Shown here: positions 27,308-37,223 of the stretch, piece by piece
How the letters are laid out: each line of letters starts with the position of its first letter
Position numbering within the stretch: the first letter of the stretch is position 1
Assembly (NCBI GenBank): GCA_030653975.1
Contig: JAURYH010000021.1
Span: 171,668 to 235,667 of the forward strand
Direction of reading: 5' to 3'
DNA length: 64,000 bases
Source of the DNA: Hydrogenophaga sp.
Lineage (GTDB): Bacteria > Pseudomonadota > Gammaproteobacteria > Burkholderiales > Burkholderiaceae_C
Notes under the pieces: model-generated
Databases searched by the model: none
What the model was told of the DNA's origin: nothing
The model's input: only the letters and a program-made list of their open reading frames with translations
Program-made: the position numbers and the translations under genes

Positions 27308-27472
27308 GGTCGGTCTCCGGTGGATTCAATTGGCAAGGCGTCGCGGCGGATCAAAACCCCCAGCGGCCTGGCGCTGGATGAACCCGGAGAATACCGGCCT
27401 CGGCCGCGTCTGGCTGTAACTTTGCGACAGCAGGTGCATCGCTTTCGTGATCTGGCGCCTGCTGCGGGGCGC

Positions 27473-30190
27473 TCACATGCTCCGCACTCCCTGGCGGCGC
27501 AACACCCACTTTTCGGCCTCCACCACCAGGAAAACCGCCGCCGCCAGCGCGGTGATGAGCAGCCAGGAAGTCCCGTCCAGTGCGGCTGTGCCGAACAGCG
27601 CCTGCATCGGTGGGGCGTAGGTGATCAGCATCTGCAAGACGATCAGGATCACGCTGGCCCACAAGGCCATGGGGTTGCCGGTGAGCGTGTCGCGCCTCAG
27701 CGCAGTGGCCACGAAATACCGGGCGTTGAACAGGTAGACCAGTTCACCGAACACCAGCATGTTGACCACCGCCGTGCGGGCTACTTCGATGGTGCTGCCG
27801 CGCGCGAGCTCCCAGTTGAAGACGCCGAACGACGCCGCCACCATCAGCAGGCTCACGAAAACGATGCGCGTGAACAGCAGCCGGGTGATCAAGGGTTCGC
27901 CCATCGGGCGCGGCGGGCGTTCCATGATGCCCAGCTCGGCGGGTTCGAAAGACAGCGCCAGCGCCAGCGTGACGCTGGTGACCATGTTGATCCACAGGAT
28001 CTGCCCGGCCGTGACCGGCATGGCCAGGCCGGCAAACACCGCCAGCAGGAGCACACCGGCCTCGCCACCGTTGGTGGGCAGGATGAACAGCAGCGCCTTC
28101 TTGATGTTGTCGAACACCGTGCGGCCCTCGCGCACCGCGTGGGCGATGGTGGCGAAGTTGTCGTCGGTGAGCACGAGATCGGCCGCCTCGCGCGCCGCGT
28201 CGGTGCCGCGCTGGCCCATGGCCACGCCGATGTCGGCGGCCTTGAGCGCCGGGGCGTCGTTGACGCCGTCGCCGGTCATGGCCACCTGGCGGCCCTGGGC
28301 CTGCAGCGTGGCCACCAGGCGCAGCTTGTGTTCGGGGCTGGCACGGGCCACCACGTCGGTCTGGGCCAGGCGTTCACCCAGTGCGGTGTCATCGAGCTGA
28401 TCGATCTGCGCACCGGTGAGTGGCTGGCCCGCGTTCAGGCCGATCTGCTCGCCGATGGCCGCCGCCGTCACGGCGTGGTCGCCGGTGATCATCAGCACCC
28501 GGATGCCGGCCTGCTGGCATTCAGCCACGGCGGCCACCGCCTCGTCGCGCGGCGGGTCCATCAGCCCCACCAGCCCGAGCAGGGTGAAGCGCGGCGTGAT
28601 GTGTGCCACGTCCAGCTCGCGCGTGCCGGCGGGCAGCTCGCATTCGGCCAGCGCCAGAACGCGCTGACCCTGGGCCGCTGCCCCGTCCATGCGCGCCTGC
28701 CAGGTCGCTGCGTCCAGCAGGCCGGTGCTGTCCTTCACGCACAAGCCGAGCACGCGTTCGGGCGCACCCTTGAGCAGGGCGAAGACGTGCCCCGCGTGGT
28801 CGTGGTGCAGCGTCGCCATGTAGCGGTGTTCGGACTCGAAGGGAATCACGTCGATGCGCGGCGTGCGCTCGCTCTCTTCGGCCAGGTCCAGTCCGGCCTT
28901 GAGCGCGAGCGTGAGCAGCGCGCCTTCGGTGGGGTCGCCGGCCAGGGTCCAGCCGCCCGCCTCGTCGCGGTGCAGTTGCGCGTCGTTGCACAGCAGGGCG
29001 CAGCGCGCCAGGCCTTGCAGGCCGGTGTGCGTGGCCGCATCCAGCGGCTGATCGCCCTGGTGAAAGCCGCCTTCGGGCGCATACCCGCTGCCGCTCACGC
29101 TCAGCGTGTCGTCGCCCATCATCAGTTGCACCGCGGTCATCTGGTTCTTGGTCAGCGTGCCGGTCTTGTCGGTGCAGACCACGCTCACCGAACCCAGCGT
29201 CTCCACCGCGGGCAGGCGCCGCACCACCGCGCGGTGCTGCGCCATCGTCGCCGTGCCGATGGCCAGCGTGATGGTGACGATGGCCGGCAGGCCTTCGGGA
29301 ATGGCCGACACGGCCAGACCCACCACGACCAGAAACATGTCGAGCGCGGGCATCTCGCGCACGTAGTAGCCGTAGAGGAAGGTGATCGCGCTCACCACCA
29401 CGATCACTGCGGTGATCTGGCGCGCGAACTGGTCGAGCCGCCGGGTCAGCGGCGTCACCAGCGTGGGCACGCCGCCCACCATGCTGCCGATGCGGCCCAT
29501 CTCGGTCTGCGCCGCCGTGGCCACCACCACGCCGCTGCCCTGCCCCACGCCCACCACCGTGCCGGCGTAGGCCATGCACAGGCGGTCACCCAGCGGGGCA
29601 TCGGCAGCGACCACGGCGGGGTCTTTGTCGGTGGGCACCGACTCCCCCGTGAGCGCTGCCTCGTCGATGCGCAGGTTCTTGACGGACAGCAGGCGCAGGT
29701 CGGCCGGCACGCGGCTGCCCGATTCGAGCAACACCATGTCACCGGGCACCAGGTCGCCGGCATCGATCTCGTGGCGCTCGCCGTCGCGCAGGACCATGGC
29801 GTGGCTGGCCAGCATCGCGTGCACGGCTTCCAGCGCACGTTCGGCCTTGCCCTCCTGGATGAAGCCAATCAGCGCGTTGATCACCACCACGCCCAGGATC
29901 ACCGCGGCGTCAACGAAGTCATCGAGCAGGAAGGTGACCAGCGCCGCCGCCAGCAGGGTGTAGATCAGCAGGTTGTGGAACTGCGCCAGCAGTCGCCACC
30001 ACCAGCCGGGACGCGGCGCGGCGTTCAGGCGGTTGGGGCCGTGGGTGGCCAGGCGCGTCGCGGCTTCTGCTCGCGTCAGTCCTGTGGCGGCACTGCCCAG
30101 GATCTGCAGCGCCTGGCTGGATTCCTGGGCGTGCCAGTGCGGCGCGTCGGATGGTGGATCGGATATCGGGCGGTTAACGTCATTCGGCAT
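27473..30190 (-). CDS. P-type cation-transporting ATPase (P2/SERCA-like)
   Basis: A 905-residue inner-membrane pump. It has the actuator TGES (181-184), the ion-site PEGLP (298-302) in the fourth transmembrane helix, the phosphorylated Asp in DKTGTLTKNQ (D341), the hinge MTGDGVNDAPALKAADIG, and about ten hydrophobic segments. PEGLP and the N-terminal cation-ATPase domain place it with Ca2+/Mn2+ or Na+/K+-type pumps rather than heavy-metal CPx pumps; the ion is not determinable by eye. It is a single-gene unit. Confidence 0.92.
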   Translation of the reverse strand: MPNDVNRPISDPPSDAPHWHAQESSQALQILGSAATGLTRAEAATRLATHGPNRLNAAPRPGWWWRLLAQFHNLLIYTLLAAALVTFLLDDFVDAAVILGVVVINALIGFIQEGKAERALEAVHAMLASHAMVLRDGERHEIDAGDLVPGDMVLLESGSRVPADLRLLSVKNLRIDEAALTGESVPTDKDPAVVAADAPLGDRLCMAYAGTVVGVGQGSGVVVATAAQTEMGRIGSMVGGVPTLVTPLTRRLDQFARQITAVIVVVSAITFLYGYYVREMPALDMFLVVVGLAVSAIPEGLPAIVTITLAIGTATMAQHRAVVRRLPAVETLGSVSVVCTDKTGTLTKNQMTAVQLMMGDDTLSVSGSGYAPEGGFHQGDQPLDAATHTGLQGLARCALLCNDAQLHRDEAGGWTLAGDPTEGALLTLALKAGLDLAEESERTPRIDVIPFESEHRYMATLHHDHAGHVFALLKGAPERVLGLCVKDSTGLLDAATWQARMDGAAAQGQRVLALAECELPAGTRELDVAHITPRFTLLGLVGLMDPPRDEAVAAVAECQQAGIRVLMITGDHAVTAAAIGEQIGLNAGQPLTGAQIDQLDDTALGERLAQTDVVARASPEHKLRLVATLQAQGRQVAMTGDGVNDAPALKAADIGVAMGQRGTDAAREAADLVLTDDNFATIAHAVREGRTVFDNIKKALLFILPTNGGEAGVLLLAVFAGLAMPVTAGQILWINMVTSVTLALALSFEPAELGIMERPPRPMGEPLITRLLFTRIVFVSLLMVAASFGVFNWELARGSTIEVARTAVVNMLVFGELVYLFNARYFVATALRRDTLTGNPMALWASVILIVLQMLITYAPPMQALFGTAALDGTSWLLITALAAAVFLVVEAEKWVLRRQGVRSM

Positions 30191-30235
30191 GCGCCAACCT
30201 TAACCCGAACGGCGTGACCACCGCCACCGGCACGC

Positions 30236-30997
30236 TCAACCGTGCAGCGAAGCCAACGCCGACGGCGACCATTCCAGCGCGCGGTGGTCAAAGCCCGCGA
30301 CCAGCGTGGGCTTGACGACCTCAAAATACGGCGAGACGTCGAAATCGCGCGGGGTGAACAGGCTGTGGTGGCGCACGTGCAGCACCTGGCGCACGCAGTC
30401 GGGGTAACGGGGGTCGTCGGTCGCGGTCTGTTCGACGATGGGCAGGATGGGGTAGAGCACGGTCTCGAAAGCCTGCGCGATCAGGGTGGAGCAGATCGCG
30501 CGCGTGGGGTCGCCGCTGCCCACGGCCAGCAGGCGGCGGCGCCAGCGCACCGGCACCGGCGGTGTGGGCAGCAGGTAACGCGCGAGGTCCATGATGTTCT
30601 TGAGGTCGTAACGGTGGCCGATGCGCTGCACCGCGAAACGGCAGACCGCCTGGGCCTCGTCGATGCGCAGGCTGGCGGGTCGGCAGATGCGGCAGTGCAG
30701 CCCCGCGTAGGTGCTCAGCGGCACGGCGCGCACGCCCTCGCGGATGTCAGCCTCCACCACCATCAGCGGGCCGCCCGGCTGCAGGGGCCCGACACAGAGC
30801 GCCGCGTGCGACCAGGTGGACTGCGTGAGGTATTTGATCGCCGTGCTCACGCGCGTGGTGCCTTCAACCAGGATCACGTCGGCCGGTCGCAGCGCCGCGG
30901 CCAGCAGGCGCTGGTCGGTCGGAAAGCCGATGGCCGCCGACCGGCCCGGCTTGGTCAGGTAGCGTGCCAGCGCACGCCCGATGGCTTGTCTGATCAT
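30236..30997 (-). CDS. YiiX/YebB-like permuted NlpC/P60 cysteine hydrolase
   Basis: A 253-residue protein with a permuted papain-like arrangement: PADVILVEGTTRVSTAIKY, then His in WSHAALCVG, and Cys in AICSTLIAQAF late in the sequence. Such proteins act on lipids, peptidoglycan or acylated substrates; substrate unknown. No signal peptide is evident. It has a good Shine-Dalgarno (GGGAGG) and is divergent from the TVP38 fusion gene. Confidence 0.75.
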   Translation of the reverse strand: MIRQAIGRALARYLTKPGRSAAIGFPTDQRLLAAALRPADVILVEGTTRVSTAIKYLTQSTWSHAALCVGPLQPGGPLMVVEADIREGVRAVPLSTYAGLHCRICRPASLRIDEAQAVCRFAVQRIGHRYDLKNIMDLARYLLPTPPVPVRWRRRLLAVGSGDPTRAICSTLIAQAFETVLYPILPIVEQTATDDPRYPDCVRQVLHVRHHSLFTPRDFDVSPYFEVVKPTLVAGFDHRALEWSPSALASLHG

Positions 30998-31061
30998 CTG
31001 CGCCTCCCGGTGTAAGAATGTCGCAGCTTCGGCGACTCAATCCGAACAATGCCAACAAGGA

Positions 31062-33230
31062 ATGGTCGTGAACATCCGGAAAATCTTGCTGCTGCTGGTC
31101 GTGCTGGTGGGCATTGTGGCCTTCTTCGCCTTTGATCTGGACCGCTACTTCAGCCTGGCGTTCCTCAAAGAGCGCCAGGCCAGTTTCGCGGCGCTGCGGG
31201 AACAACAGCCCTTGCAGCTGGCCCTGGGCTATTTCCTGGTCTACGTCGCGGTCACCGCGCTCTCGCTGCCCGGCGCCACCATCGTCACGCTCGCGGGCGG
31301 CGCGATCTTCGGCCTGGGCTGGGGCCTGCTGATCGTGTCGTTTGCGTCCAGCATCGGCGCCACGCTGGCCTTCCTGACTGCGCGCTTCCTGCTGCGCGAC
31401 AGCGTGCAGGCGCGCTTCGGCCAGCGCCTGGCCGACATGGACAAGGGCATCCAGAGAGACGGGGCGTTCTACCTCTTCACGCTGCGCCTGATCCCGGTGG
31501 TGCCGTTCTTCGTCATCAACCTGCTGATGGGCCTGACCAAGATGAAGGCCTGGACTTTTTACTGGGTCAGCCAGCTCGGCATGCTGGCCGGCACGGCGGT
31601 CTACGTGAACGCGGGCACACAGCTCGGCCAGCTTGAATCGCTGCAGGGCATCCTGAGCCCCGGCCTGCTCGGCAGCTTCGTGCTGCTCGGCCTGTTTCCG
31701 CTGATCGCGCGCAAGGTCGTCGAGGCGGTGCAGAAACGCAAGGTGTATGCGAAGTGGGCCAGCGTGCGCCCCAAGCGTTTCGACCGCAACCTGATCGTGG
31801 TCGGCGCGGGCGCGGGCGGCCTGGTCTCGGCCTACATCGCCGCCGCCGTCAAGGCCAAGGTGACGCTGATCGAAGCACACAGGATGGGCGGTGACTGCCT
31901 CAACTACGGCTGCGTGCCGAGCAAGGCGCTGATCAAAAGCGCGACCCTCGCGCACCAGATGCGCCACGGCGCGAACTACGGCCTGAACGACACCACGCCC
32001 ATGTTCAGCTTCAAGGCCGTGATGCAGCGCATCCACGCGGTGATCGCCGCCATCGAACCGCACGACAGCGTGGAGCGCTACACCGGTCTGGGTGTCGAGG
32101 TGCTGCAGGGTTACGCGAAACTGCTGAACCCCTGGACGGTGGAGATCGCGCTCAACGGCGGCGGTACGCAGACCCTCACGGCGCGCAGCATCGTGATCGC
32201 CGCCGGCGCCCGGCCCTTCGTGCCGCCGCTGCCCGGTCTGGACGACGTCGGCTATGTCACCAGCGACACGCTGTGGGACGCCTTCGCACGGCTCGACGAC
32301 GTTCCGCAACGCCTGGTGGTGCTGGGCGGCGGGCCGATCGGCTGCGAACTGGCGCAGGCCTTTGCGCGCCTGGGATCGCAGGTGACGCAGGTGGAGATGG
32401 CGCCGCGCATCATGATCCGCGAAGACGAGGAAGTGAGCGAGCTCGCCAAAGCCGCGCTGGCCGCCGATGGCGTGGCGGTGCTGACCGGGCACAAGGCGCT
32501 GCGCTGCGAAGTCCTGGACGGTGAGAAGACGCTGGTGGTGGAACACGCGGGTGCTGAAAAATCCATCCCCTTCGACCAGCTCATCTGCGCCGTCGGCCGC
32601 GTGGCGCGGCTGCAGGGCTACGGGCTGGAAGAGCTGGGCATCCCGACCAACAAGACCATCGAGACCAACGAGTACCTGCAGACCCTCTACCCCAACATCT
32701 ACGCCGCCGGCGACGTGGCCGGGCCCTACCAGTTCACCCACGTGGCGGCGCACCAGGCCTGGTACGCGGCGGTGAATGCGCTCTTCGGTGATTTCAGGAA
32801 GTTCAAGGCCGACAACTCGGTGATTCCGTGGGCCACCTTCATCGCCCCCGAGGTGGCGCGCGTCGGCCTGAACGAGCAGGAAGCCAGGGACAAGAACATC
32901 CCCTTTGAAGTCACCAGGTACGGCATTCACGACCTCGACCGCGCCATCGCCGACAGCGAGGCCCACGGCTTCGTGAAGGTGCTCACCGTGCCGGGCAAGG
33001 ACAAGATCCTTGGCGTCACCCTCGTCGGCACGCACGCCGGCGACCTGCTGGCCGAATACGTGCTGGCCATGAAACACGGCCTGGGCCTGAACAAGATCCT
33101 CGGCACCATCCACACCTACCCCACGCTGGCCGAGGCCAACAAATACGCGGCGGGCGAATGGAAGCGCGCCCACGCGCCGCAGAAGCTGCTGGCCTGGGTA
33201 GAAAAGTTCCACACCTGGCGCCGGGGTTGA
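31062..33230 (+). CDS. TVP38/TMEM64 membrane domain fused to MerA-like FAD disulfide oxidoreductase
   Basis: A 722-residue fusion. Residues 1-235 form a DedA/TVP38 membrane domain (LSLPGATIVTLAGGAIFG, RLIPVVPFFVINLLMG). Residues 240-722 are a class I pyridine nucleotide-disulfide oxidoreductase with FAD motif VVGAGAGGLVSA, redox pair C279-x4-C284 (GGDCLNYGCVPSKA), VVLGGGPIGCELAQ, and a C-terminal dimer domain (HTYPTLAEA). No mercuric Cys pair is present at the C-terminus, so it is not a mercury reductase. The start at 31062 follows an AAGGA Shine-Dalgarno. Such fusions are known; substrate unknown. Confidence 0.88.
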   Translation: MVVNIRKILLLLVVLVGIVAFFAFDLDRYFSLAFLKERQASFAALREQQPLQLALGYFLVYVAVTALSLPGATIVTLAGGAIFGLGWGLLIVSFASSIGATLAFLTARFLLRDSVQARFGQRLADMDKGIQRDGAFYLFTLRLIPVVPFFVINLLMGLTKMKAWTFYWVSQLGMLAGTAVYVNAGTQLGQLESLQGILSPGLLGSFVLLGLFPLIARKVVEAVQKRKVYAKWASVRPKRFDRNLIVVGAGAGGLVSAYIAAAVKAKVTLIEAHRMGGDCLNYGCVPSKALIKSATLAHQMRHGANYGLNDTTPMFSFKAVMQRIHAVIAAIEPHDSVERYTGLGVEVLQGYAKLLNPWTVEIALNGGGTQTLTARSIVIAAGARPFVPPLPGLDDVGYVTSDTLWDAFARLDDVPQRLVVLGGGPIGCELAQAFARLGSQVTQVEMAPRIMIREDEEVSELAKAALAADGVAVLTGHKALRCEVLDGEKTLVVEHAGAEKSIPFDQLICAVGRVARLQGYGLEELGIPTNKTIETNEYLQTLYPNIYAAGDVAGPYQFTHVAAHQAWYAAVNALFGDFRKFKADNSVIPWATFIAPEVARVGLNEQEARDKNIPFEVTRYGIHDLDRAIADSEAHGFVKVLTVPGKDKILGVTLVGTHAGDLLAEYVLAMKHGLGLNKILGTIHTYPTLAEANKYAAGEWKRAHAPQKLLAWVEKFHTWRRG

Positions 33231-33261
33231 ACTGTTGTTGCGTCCCAGGAGTCCACACCAC

Positions 33262-34074
33262 ATGACCTCCCGCCGCCAGACCCTCGCCCTGTTCGCCGCC
33301 AGCGCCCTGCTGCCCTGGCCAGCCCTCGCCCAGACCACCTTCGACCACACCTACGCCGCCTGGGACGCGCTGCTGAAAAAACACGTTCGCTGGTTGCCCG
33401 ACGGCAAGCAGTCGCGCGCCAGCTACAAAGGCTTTGCGGCCGACCGCTCCGCGCTCAAAACCGTGCTCGGCAACCTGAGCGCCGTGCCCCAGGCCAGCTT
33501 CGACGGCTGGAGCCGGCCGCAGCAGATGGCCTTCCTGATCAACGCCTACAACGCCTTCACGGTTGAACTCATCCTCACGAAATACCCGGACCTGAAATCC
33601 ATCAAGGAACTGGGCTCGTTCGTGCAGTCGGCCTGGAAAAAGAAGTTCTTCACGCTGCTCGGTGAAGCGCGCCACCTCGACTGGATCGAACACGAGCAGT
33701 TGCGTCCGCGCTACAACGAGCCGCGCGTGCACGCCGCGGTCAACTGCGCCAGCATCGGCTGCCCGGCGCTGCGCGACGAAGCCTTCACCGCCGCGAAGCT
33801 CGAAGCCCAGCTCGAAGACGGCATGCGCCGCTTCATGGGCGACCGCACGCGCAACCGGGTCCGGGGCAACCAGGTTGAAGTCAGCAGCATCTTCAAGTGG
33901 TTCCGCGAAGACTTCGAACAAGGCCACGGCGGCTTCAAGCAGGTGGAAGACGTGTTTGCCAGATACGCCGAACAGCTGAGCGACCAGCCCGTCGAGCAGG
34001 CCGCGCTGAAGGCCAGAACGCTGGGCGTGAGCCACCTCGACTACGACTGGTCGCTCAACGACGCGGGGCGCTGA
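33262..34074 (+). CDS. DUF547 exported protein
   Basis: A 270-residue protein with a signal peptide (TLALFAASALLPWPALAQ) and the DUF547 core: MAFLINAYNAFTVELIL, VHAAVNCASIGCPALRDEAF, VSSIFKWFREDF. The conserved Cys pair and Asn-rich segment are intact. Function of the family is unknown. It starts 31 bp after the TVP38 fusion with a CAGGAG ribosome site, so it is likely co-transcribed. Confidence 0.87.
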   Translation: MTSRRQTLALFAASALLPWPALAQTTFDHTYAAWDALLKKHVRWLPDGKQSRASYKGFAADRSALKTVLGNLSAVPQASFDGWSRPQQMAFLINAYNAFTVELILTKYPDLKSIKELGSFVQSAWKKKFFTLLGEARHLDWIEHEQLRPRYNEPRVHAAVNCASIGCPALRDEAFTAAKLEAQLEDGMRRFMGDRTRNRVRGNQVEVSSIFKWFREDFEQGHGGFKQVEDVFARYAEQLSDQPVEQAALKARTLGVSHLDYDWSLNDAGR

Positions 34075-34107
34075 GCGGTGGACCGGGCGCCCGGAGGCCG
34101 TGATCCG

Positions 34108-35004
34108 TCAGTCGCCGGGGCGCTGCTCCTGAACATCGGCCAGCTTGTTCATGGTCTGCAGGATCACGTCTGGCGCGTAGCGGATGTTCATGAACTCGCC
34201 CATGCTCAGGGCAGGCCAGGCCAGCGCAATGCGGTAGCGTCCCGGCAACGAATAAACCTTGTTGTCGACGATGAACATCTCGTAGGGCAAAGCGGCCATG
34301 TGCTCCAGCCCTGTTGCACCGAGGCTGCCGACCCACCAGCCTTCGCCACGCCCCGCATCGTTCAGCGCCACACCGAACACCGCCAGCTTGCGGTCGGCCA
34401 TGACCACCTCGTAGACCTTGGCGGTGGCGCCCACGCCGTTGGCCAGGCGCTTGCGCACCGTCTGCAAGGCCTCGTCAAAACTGCCGAAGTTGCGCAGTTC
34501 GGCGCGGAGGGAATCGAAGCGCTCCATGGACGTCATGTACTGGTAGTTCGCCAGCCGATCGGCCGGCACGTCACCACCGAAACCGTTGCCCGGCCCCAGC
34601 GCCCTGGCCAGCCGCGCCTGCACCGAGCGGGCCGCTGCTTCGGCCTGCGGATACGCCTGGCGCAGGTAGGCCCGGTACCAGTACTCCGGCGTCATGTACG
34701 ACACGCGGCCGTCGCGCTGCACGCCGACCCGGATCGCCGCCGCCACGACGGCGCTGCCGCCCGCTGCCCGGATGGCCTGCAACATGGCGTTGTCGCTCAC
34801 CAGCACCACACCGCCCGCCTCCAGCCCCTTGGGCAGGTGCCGCCCCAGCAGGGTGAAACCCTCGGCCTGCAGCTTCTTCTCCACCGCCCCCATCTGCGCC
34901 TGCAGCTCGCCCGCCGGCAGTGGCGTGCCGCTCGTGTAAGGTGACAGGGCCTGACAGGTCGAGACCACCATGAAAAGCCATCCAGCCAGCAGCAGTTTTT
35001 TCAT
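34108..35004 (-). CDS. Exported protein of unknown function
   Basis: A 298-residue product with a clear signal peptide (KKLLLAGWLFMVVSTCQA). I do not recognise a named domain. It resembles DUF302-like layouts in segments such as LQAEGFTLLGRHLPKGL and VVLVSDNAMLQAIRAAGG, followed by LALAWPALSMGEFMNIRYAP near the C-terminus, which recalls proteins that bind or present small ligands. It is convergent with DUF547 (33 bp) and divergent from the DUF3047 gene. Confidence 0.7.
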   Translation of the reverse strand: MKKLLLAGWLFMVVSTCQALSPYTSGTPLPAGELQAQMGAVEKKLQAEGFTLLGRHLPKGLEAGGVVLVSDNAMLQAIRAAGGSAVVAAAIRVGVQRDGRVSYMTPEYWYRAYLRQAYPQAEAAARSVQARLARALGPGNGFGGDVPADRLANYQYMTSMERFDSLRAELRNFGSFDEALQTVRKRLANGVGATAKVYEVVMADRKLAVFGVALNDAGRGEGWWVGSLGATGLEHMAALPYEMFIVDNKVYSLPGRYRIALAWPALSMGEFMNIRYAPDVILQTMNKLADVQEQRPGD

Positions 35005-35098
35005 CTTGCAGGTCTCCTCAAAGGTTGGCCCGAACCTTAGCGCCGCCGCGCCGATCCCGCATCAGGGCTATTCCCATGCCGGTTGGGGTATTCGGACC

Positions 35099-35845
35099 GT
35101 GCGCTGGCTCGTCGCCCTGACGCTGGCGGCGGCCGGCATGGCGCAGGCCGCGCCGCCCCTGCCCCCGCTGCTGCAGGCCGACGGCGCACTCCACCCGGCC
35201 TGGCGCTTCGTGGGTTTTCCCAAAAGACACAGCGACCTGCCCGCCACCCGCTTCGAGGCCGCCCGCGTGGACGGCCAGGCCGCGCTCCAGGTGGTCACCG
35301 CGTCGTCCTACGGCACGCTGGTGCACGAACTGAAAGAAGCGGCCGAACCCGCGCGCCTGCAATGGCGCTGGCGCCTCGACCAGCCGCTCTCCGGCGGCCA
35401 GGCGCCGCCGAACCTGCTCACCAAGGCCGGCGACGACGCCGCGCTCAAGGTCTGCGTGATGTTTCACCACCCGCTGGGCCGCGTGCCCTTCGTGGAACGC
35501 ACCGTGCTGCGCATCGCGCGGGGCATCAGTGGCGAGCGGCTGCCCGCGGCCACGCTCTGCTACGTGTGGGACAGCGGCCACCCGGCGCCACTGCAGGGCG
35601 CCAACCCCTACACCCGGCGCGTGCGCTTCATCAGCCTGCAGGGACAGGGCGCAGCGATGGGCCAGTGGGTGAACGAAAGCCGCGACCTGGCGCAGGACTT
35701 CGCCACGCTCTTCAGTGACGAACTGCCCGCCAGTGCGGACATCCCGCGCGTGAGCAGCGTGCTCATCGGTGCCGACAGCGACAACACCGCCAGCCGCAGC
35801 GTGGGCTGGGTGACCGATCTGCGCTGGGCCGACGACCCGCCCTGA
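35099..35845 (+). CDS. DUF3047 exported protein
   Basis: A 248-residue protein. I place the start at a GTG (35099), which gives a clean signal peptide RWLVALTLAAAGMAQA; an upstream ATG at 34970 would add 43 residues antisense to the neighbouring gene's start. The body has WRFVGFPKRHSDLPATRFEAARVDG, LQWRWRLDQPL, YVWDSGHPA and VSSVLIGADSDNT, matching the DUF3047 pattern of beta-sandwich proteins. Function unknown. Confidence 0.78.
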   Translation: MRWLVALTLAAAGMAQAAPPLPPLLQADGALHPAWRFVGFPKRHSDLPATRFEAARVDGQAALQVVTASSYGTLVHELKEAAEPARLQWRWRLDQPLSGGQAPPNLLTKAGDDAALKVCVMFHHPLGRVPFVERTVLRIARGISGERLPAATLCYVWDSGHPAPLQGANPYTRRVRFISLQGQGAAMGQWVNESRDLAQDFATLFSDELPASADIPRVSSVLIGADSDNTASRSVGWVTDLRWADDPP

Positions 35846-35950
35846 AACACCCCGTACCATCGGGGCCCATGCACCACGGCATCCAAAAACTCCTGCTGCC
35901 CGGCGCCGGTCATGCCCATGTCCTGCCCCCCATGGCCCCGCGCGCCGATC

Positions 35951-37180
35951 ATGCCCAGCCCCAGCCGCGCTGAGCCCATCCCCGCCGACCGCAGCGCCTG
36001 GGCGGTCTTCCTGATCTTCCTGCGCCTGGGCCTCACCAGCTTCGGCGGCCCGGTCGCCCACCTCGGCTACTTCCGCACCGAGTTCGTGGAACGCCGCCGC
36101 TGGCTCGGCGAAGCCGCCTACGCCGACCTCGTGGCCCTGTGCCAGTTCCTGCCCGGGCCGGCCAGCAGCCAGGTGGGCATGGCCATCGGCCTCTCGCGCG
36201 CCGGTTACGCGGGCGCCTTCGCCGCCTGGTTCGGCTTCACGCTGCCCTCGGCCCTCGCGCTGATCCTGTTCGCGCTCGGCCTCGCCAGCGCGGGCGACGC
36301 CGTGGCCCCGGGCGCGCTGCACGGCCTGAAAGTGGTGGCCGTGGCCGTGGTGGCGCAAGCCGTCTGGGCCATGGCGCGCAGCCTCTGCCCCGACGCGCTG
36401 CGGCGCGCGCTGATGCTGGCCAGCGCCGCCCTGTTGCTCTTCTGGCCCGGCACCGCCGCGCAACTGCTCGCCATGGCCGCCGCCGCCCTGCTCGGCCTGG
36501 CGCTGCTGCGGCCACCGGCCGATGCAGCGCACGAAGCCCTGGCCGTGCCGGTGGGGCGCCGCGCGGGCGCGGCCTGGCTGGTCCTGTTTTTCGCGCTGCT
36601 GCTCGGCCTGCCGCTGCTCGCCGCCGCCCTGCCGACGCAGGCGCTCGCGCTGGTCGACGCCTTCTACCGCGCCGGCGCGCTCGTGTTCGGCGGCGGCCAC
36701 GTGGTGCTGCCGCTGCTGCAGGCCGAAGTCGTGCCCACCGGCTGGGTCAGCCAGGACGCCTTTCTCGCCGGCTACGGCGCCGCGCAGGCCGTGCCCGGCC
36801 CGCTGTTCACTTTCGCCGCGTTCCTCGGCGCGTCCATGAGCGCCGCGCCCACCGGCTGGCTGGGCGGGCTGCTCGCGCTGCTGGCGGTGTTCGCCCCATC
36901 GTTCCTGCTGATCGCCGGCGCCCTGCCGTTCTGGGAAAGCCTGCGCCGCCAGCCGCGCGTGCGCGCCGCACTCATGGGTATCAACGCCGCCGTGGTCGGC
37001 CTGCTGCTCGCCGCCCTGTGGAACCCGGTGATCACCAGCGCGGTTCACGGCGTGGGCGATGTGCTGCTGGCCGGGGTGGCGCTGGTGGCGCTGATGAAAT
37101 GGAAATGGCCGCCTTGGGTGGTGGTGGCTGGGTGTGCGGGGGTGGGGTGGGTGATGCCTTCACCCGGCTTCGTTTGGTGA
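35951..37180 (+). CDS. chrA: Chromate transporter, long-chain CHR type
   Basis: A 409-residue inner-membrane protein of the CHR superfamily that exports chromate in resistant strains. Two CHR domains are visible: first FLRLGLTSFGGPVAHLGYFR with LCQFLPGPASSQVGMAIG; second YRAGALVFGGGHVVLPLLQ with GYGAAQAVPGPLFTFAAFLG. About ten hydrophobic segments. The ATG at 35951 is preferred over 35912. No chrB lies nearby, so it may have a housekeeping or different anion role. Confidence 0.88.
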   Translation: MPSPSRAEPIPADRSAWAVFLIFLRLGLTSFGGPVAHLGYFRTEFVERRRWLGEAAYADLVALCQFLPGPASSQVGMAIGLSRAGYAGAFAAWFGFTLPSALALILFALGLASAGDAVAPGALHGLKVVAVAVVAQAVWAMARSLCPDALRRALMLASAALLLFWPGTAAQLLAMAAAALLGLALLRPPADAAHEALAVPVGRRAGAAWLVLFFALLLGLPLLAAALPTQALALVDAFYRAGALVFGGGHVVLPLLQAEVVPTGWVSQDAFLAGYGAAQAVPGPLFTFAAFLGASMSAAPTGWLGGLLALLAVFAPSFLLIAGALPFWESLRRQPRVRAALMGINAAVVGLLLAALWNPVITSAVHGVGDVLLAGVALVALMKWKWPPWVVVAGCAGVGWVMPSPGFVW

Positions 37181-37223
37181 TCTGGTATATCTTTCCTTTC
37201 CGGGGCACAAACCAAGGGGACTC

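Noticed and set aside
26783..30217. 1144-codon plus-strand frame opposite the P-type ATPase and VOC genes
   Set aside because: Shadow frame in GC-rich DNA; low-complexity His/Gln/Arg product, no domains.
31062..33230. Mercuric reductase (merA)
   Set aside because: No N-terminal HMA domain, no C-terminal vicinal Cys pair and no mer neighbours; only the flavin/disulfide fold is shared.
30864..33350. 828-codon minus-strand frame opposite the TVP38 fusion
   Set aside because: Shadow frame; the plus strand encodes well-defined membrane and FAD domains.
35018..37048. 676-codon minus-strand frame opposite DUF3047 and chrA
   Set aside because: Shadow frame composed of Gly/Arg/Gln-rich sequence; no homology visible.
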